The notes below the pieces were generated by a model that ran no database searches, was not told where the DNA came from, and saw only the letters and a program-made list of their open reading frames with translations. The translations under genes were made by a program, and so were the position numbers. Shown here in pieces: positions 24,032 through 27,173 of a stretch of 27,173 nt of DNA (positions are counted from its first letter, which is position 1; every line of letters begins with the position of its first letter). This stretch comes from Bacillota bacterium (GTDB taxonomy: Bacteria; Bacillota; Clostridia; Christensenellales; Aristaeellaceae). Location of the stretch: positions 1 through 27,173 of the forward strand of contig JAEZHK010000099.1 in NCBI GenBank assembly GCA_023416655.1. The letters run 5' to 3'.

Positions 24032-24745
24032 TTACGAAAGGCTGTCGAGGAACGCGCGGTCGCGCTTATCGAGCATCTGGCCCTTCAGAAGATCCGGCCT
24101 TCGCTCGCGCGTCAGCCTGAGCGACTCGTTCCTTCGCCAGCGGTTGATCTCCGCGTGGTTGCCATTCACCAGCACATCCGGCACGGTCACTCCCCGGTAT
24201 TCCCGGGGGCGGGTGTACTGCGGGTACTCCAAAAGGCCGGAGGAGAAGCTCTCGTCCACGGAAGATTCGGCCCTGCCCAGCACGCCCGGGATCAGCCTGG
24301 AAACCGCGTCGATCACCACCAGCGCGCCCAGCTCGCCGCCCGTAAGCACGTAGTCGCCGATGGACAGCTCCTCGTCGATGGCCAAGTCCAGCGCCCGCTG
24401 ATCCACGCCCTCGTAATGGCCGCAGAGCAGCAGCAGTTCCTCATCCTTCGCCAGCTCCTCCACGATCCCCTGCGTCAGCGTCCGCCCGCGCGGGGAGAGG
24501 TAGATGCGCCGGCCCTTCACGGGGTTATGCTCGATGGCGTCCACGATGGGCTGTGCCAGCATCACCATGCCCGCGCCCCCGCCGAAGGGCTCGTCGTCGG
24601 TGTTCTTGTGCTTGCGCTGGGAGTAGGGCCGGATGTCGATCAGCTCGACCTTGAGAATGCCCTGCGCGATGGCGCGGCCCAGGATGCTGGCTTCCAGCAT
24701 GGGCCTGAGCATCTCCGGGAAGATGGTCAGGACTTTGAAGGTCAT
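24032..24745 (-). CDS. trmD: tRNA (guanine-37-N1)-methyltransferase
   Basis: A 237-residue SPOUT-class methyltransferase that makes m1G37 in tRNAs and prevents frameshifting. The opening FKVLTIFPEM, the substrate loop DDEPFGGGAGMVM, the knot segment CGHYEGVDQRA, and IGDYVLTGGELGA are family hallmarks. Its ATG overlaps the rimM stop by 4 nt (ATGA), so the pair is translationally coupled. Confidence 0.97.
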   Translation of the reverse strand: MTFKVLTIFPEMLRPMLEASILGRAIAQGILKVELIDIRPYSQRKHKNTDDEPFGGGAGMVMLAQPIVDAIEHNPVKGRRIYLSPRGRTLTQGIVEELAKDEELLLLCGHYEGVDQRALDLAIDEELSIGDYVLTGGELGALVVIDAVSRLIPGVLGRAESSVDESFSSGLLEYPQYTRPREYRGVTVPDVLVNGNHAEINRWRRNESLRLTRERRPDLLKGQMLDKRDRAFLDSLS

Positions 24746-25266
24746 TCGTCGAACACCGCCACTTCGTTCATGCGCGCGGCCGACAGGAGCATCGTCTTCT
24801 TGCGTACGTCGACCTCCAGGAACACGCTCTTCAGCGCGGGCACCAGCACCTCGCCCAGAGGGCCCTGGAACACGTACACGTCGCCCGCGCCGGGCTGCAA
24901 TACGTCCTTCAGCGTTCCGATCAGGCGGCCCGTGTCGTCGTGGGCTACGCAGCCTACAAGATCGCAGATGAACTCCGCGTCCTCCGGCAGCTTCGTGGCC
25001 GACGCGCGGTCGACGTACAGAAGCTGCCCTCGCAGCTTCTCGGCCTCGGTGCGGTCGGTATGCCCGCGCACCGTCAGGTATACGTAGCCGGGGTCGACGC
25101 GGCTGACCTTGATCTTTACCGGCACGTACGCGCCCGCGTCCTTGAAGAACACGCGGGTGAGGCCTTCAAAGCGCGACGCATCGCAGGTGATCGGGCGGAC
25201 TTTGACCTCGCCCTTGACTCCCTGTGGCTTCAGGATTTCGCCGATGACCAGGTATTCGTCCAGCAT
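24742..25266 (-). CDS. rimM: 16S rRNA processing protein RimM
   Basis: A 174-residue 30S maturation factor, of normal length. The N-terminal RimM barrel starts YLVIGEILKPQGVKGEVKV. The C-terminal PRC-barrel half shows LVGCVAHDD-TGRLIGTLKDVL and GDVYVF. It binds S19 near the 3' end of 16S rRNA. The ATG at 25266 overlaps the khpA stop by one base, and its own stop overlaps trmD, so khpA-rimM-trmD are tightly coupled. Confidence 0.95.
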   Translation of the reverse strand: MLDEYLVIGEILKPQGVKGEVKVRPITCDASRFEGLTRVFFKDAGAYVPVKIKVSRVDPGYVYLTVRGHTDRTEAEKLRGQLLYVDRASATKLPEDAEFICDLVGCVAHDDTGRLIGTLKDVLQPGAGDVYVFQGPLGEVLVPALKSVFLEVDVRKKTMLLSAARMNEVAVFDE

Positions 25267-25493
25267 TACAGAATCTCGACGAATGTCGGCTTTTCGTCTT
25301 TGACGGTGGCGGCCTTGACCAGCGTGCGGATGGACTTCGCGATCCGCCCCTGCTTGCCGATGACCTTGCCCATGTCGTCCGGTGCGACGCGCAGCTCGAT
25401 GACGACGGCATCGTCGGTCTCCGTGCGGGTCACCGTGACCTGTTCGGGGTGCTCGACCAGCGCCATGGCGACGAATTTCACCAGTTCCAGCAT
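25266..25493 (-). CDS. khpA: KH-domain RNA-binding protein KhpA (YlqC)
   Basis: A 75-residue single KH domain. The GxxG loop is seen in DMGKVIGKQGRIAKSIR. The start LELVKFVAMALVEHPEQV is typical of the rpsP-adjacent KhpA/YlqC family. It is a small RNA chaperone that in Gram-positive bacteria partners with KhpB and affects cell elongation. It lies 21 nt after rpsP and is coupled to rimM. Confidence 0.93.
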   Translation of the reverse strand: MLELVKFVAMALVEHPEQVTVTRTETDDAVVIELRVAPDDMGKVIGKQGRIAKSIRTLVKAATVKDEKPTFVEIL

Positions 25494-25514
25494 CTTCTTA
25501 CCCTCCGGTGTACT

Positions 25515-25754
25515 TTACAGTACGCCGCCCTTCTTGAGCAGGCCGCGCGTGGTGTCGGTGGGCTGGGCGCCGTTGCCGAGCCAGTACTTGGCGCGATCCT
25601 GATCGATCTTGATCTCAGCGGGTTCGGACAGCGGGTTGTAGTAGCCGATCTCCTCGATGAAGCGGCCGTCGCGGGCAGAGCGGCTGTCGGTGACGACGAT
25701 GCGGTAGAAGGGCTGCTTCTTCATGCCCATCCTCTTGAGGCGAATCTTAACCAT
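25515..25754 (-). CDS. rpsP: 30S ribosomal protein S16
   Basis: A 79-residue protein of standard length, with MVKIRLKRMGMKKQPFYRIVV at the N-terminus (through the family motif), DGRFIEEIGYYNP, and a C-terminal YWLGNGAQPTDT. The ATG at 25754 follows AGGAGAG; a longer in-frame start lacks support. The 110-nt gap to ffh contains a short AAAACC/GGTTTT hairpin but no convincing promoter. Confidence 0.97.
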   Translation of the reverse strand: MVKIRLKRMGMKKQPFYRIVVTDSRSARDGRFIEEIGYYNPLSEPAEIKIDQDRAKYWLGNGAQPTDTTRGLLKKGGVL

Positions 25755-25864
25755 AATGTTTCTCTCCTGTTCTTCCTTATAATCTATAGCTTGACGCAAA
25801 AATGCGGGGCTATCCTGGGGTGGCTTTCACGATCGCGCTCAAAAACCTGCTGGTTTTCAATGCT

Positions 25865-27173
<1,309 letters not shown>

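Noticed and set aside
25755..25864. A promoter for rpsP in the ffh-rpsP gap
   Set aside because: An AT-rich stretch (TATAGATTATAAGG) is present, but no -35-like hexamer lies at the right distance.

Overview
This window looks like chromosomal DNA of a high-G+C member of the Firmicutes (Clostridia-like). The G+C content is a visual impression of clearly above 60%, not a calculation. The argument for Firmicutes is gene order. Read on the minus strand from the right edge, the window runs ffh, rpsP, khpA, rimM, trmD, rplS, rbgA/ylqF, rnhB, yraN, a giant glycosyltransferase, yifB/comM, dprA, topA, trmFO, hslV and hslU. This closely follows the Bacillus subtilis block ffh-rpsP-ylqC-rimM-trmD-rplS-rbgA-rnhB...dprA-topA-trmFO-codV-hslV-hslU-codY, but without the codV recombinase or codY. 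Genus-level placement is not possible from the sequence alone.

Layout. 1-706: 5' part of a secreted SH3-like protein with a PEPT-repeat linker, running off the left edge. 819-1940: a SDR/epimerase gene with a near-consensus promoter, behind a strong terminator. 1979-2554: repeat element copy A and an FlK-like hot-dog thioesterase gene. 2585-5605 (plus strand, the only plus-strand operon): promoter, cobalamin riboswitch, intrinsic terminator, then a BtuF-BtuC-BtuD type ABC importer, ending in a hairpin shared with the converging dinB gene. 5615-8799 (minus): promoter, DUF308 membrane protein, pyrimidine-nucleoside phosphorylase and DNA polymerase IV as one unit. 8805-14171 (minus): topA-trmFO-hslV-hslU, each overlapping the next, ended by a hairpin. 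14205-17053: dprA and yifB, separated by repeat element copy B. 17054-17316: a gene-free stretch packed with hairpins. 17317-21225: a 1302-residue membrane protein with two GT-C glycosyltransferase modules and two extracellular sugar-binding-like domains. 21368-23287: yraN, rnhB, rbgA. 23347-23514: repeat element copy C. 23518-24012: rplS with its own promoter and terminator. 24032-27173: trmD, rimM, khpA, rpsP, and ffh (5' end off the right edge).

Most genes are housekeeping: protein targeting and ribosome biogenesis (ffh, rpsP, khpA, rimM, trmD, rplS, rbgA), nucleic-acid maintenance (rnhB, topA, dinB, dprA, yifB), tRNA modification (trmD, trmFO) and proteolysis (hslVU). The least expected feature is a roughly 167-bp intergenic element present three times in the same orientation (1979, 15354, 23347). 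It folds into four hairpins, and copies B and C differ by paired changes that preserve the stems. This suggests a structured RNA or mobile repeat family. I cannot match it to a named family.
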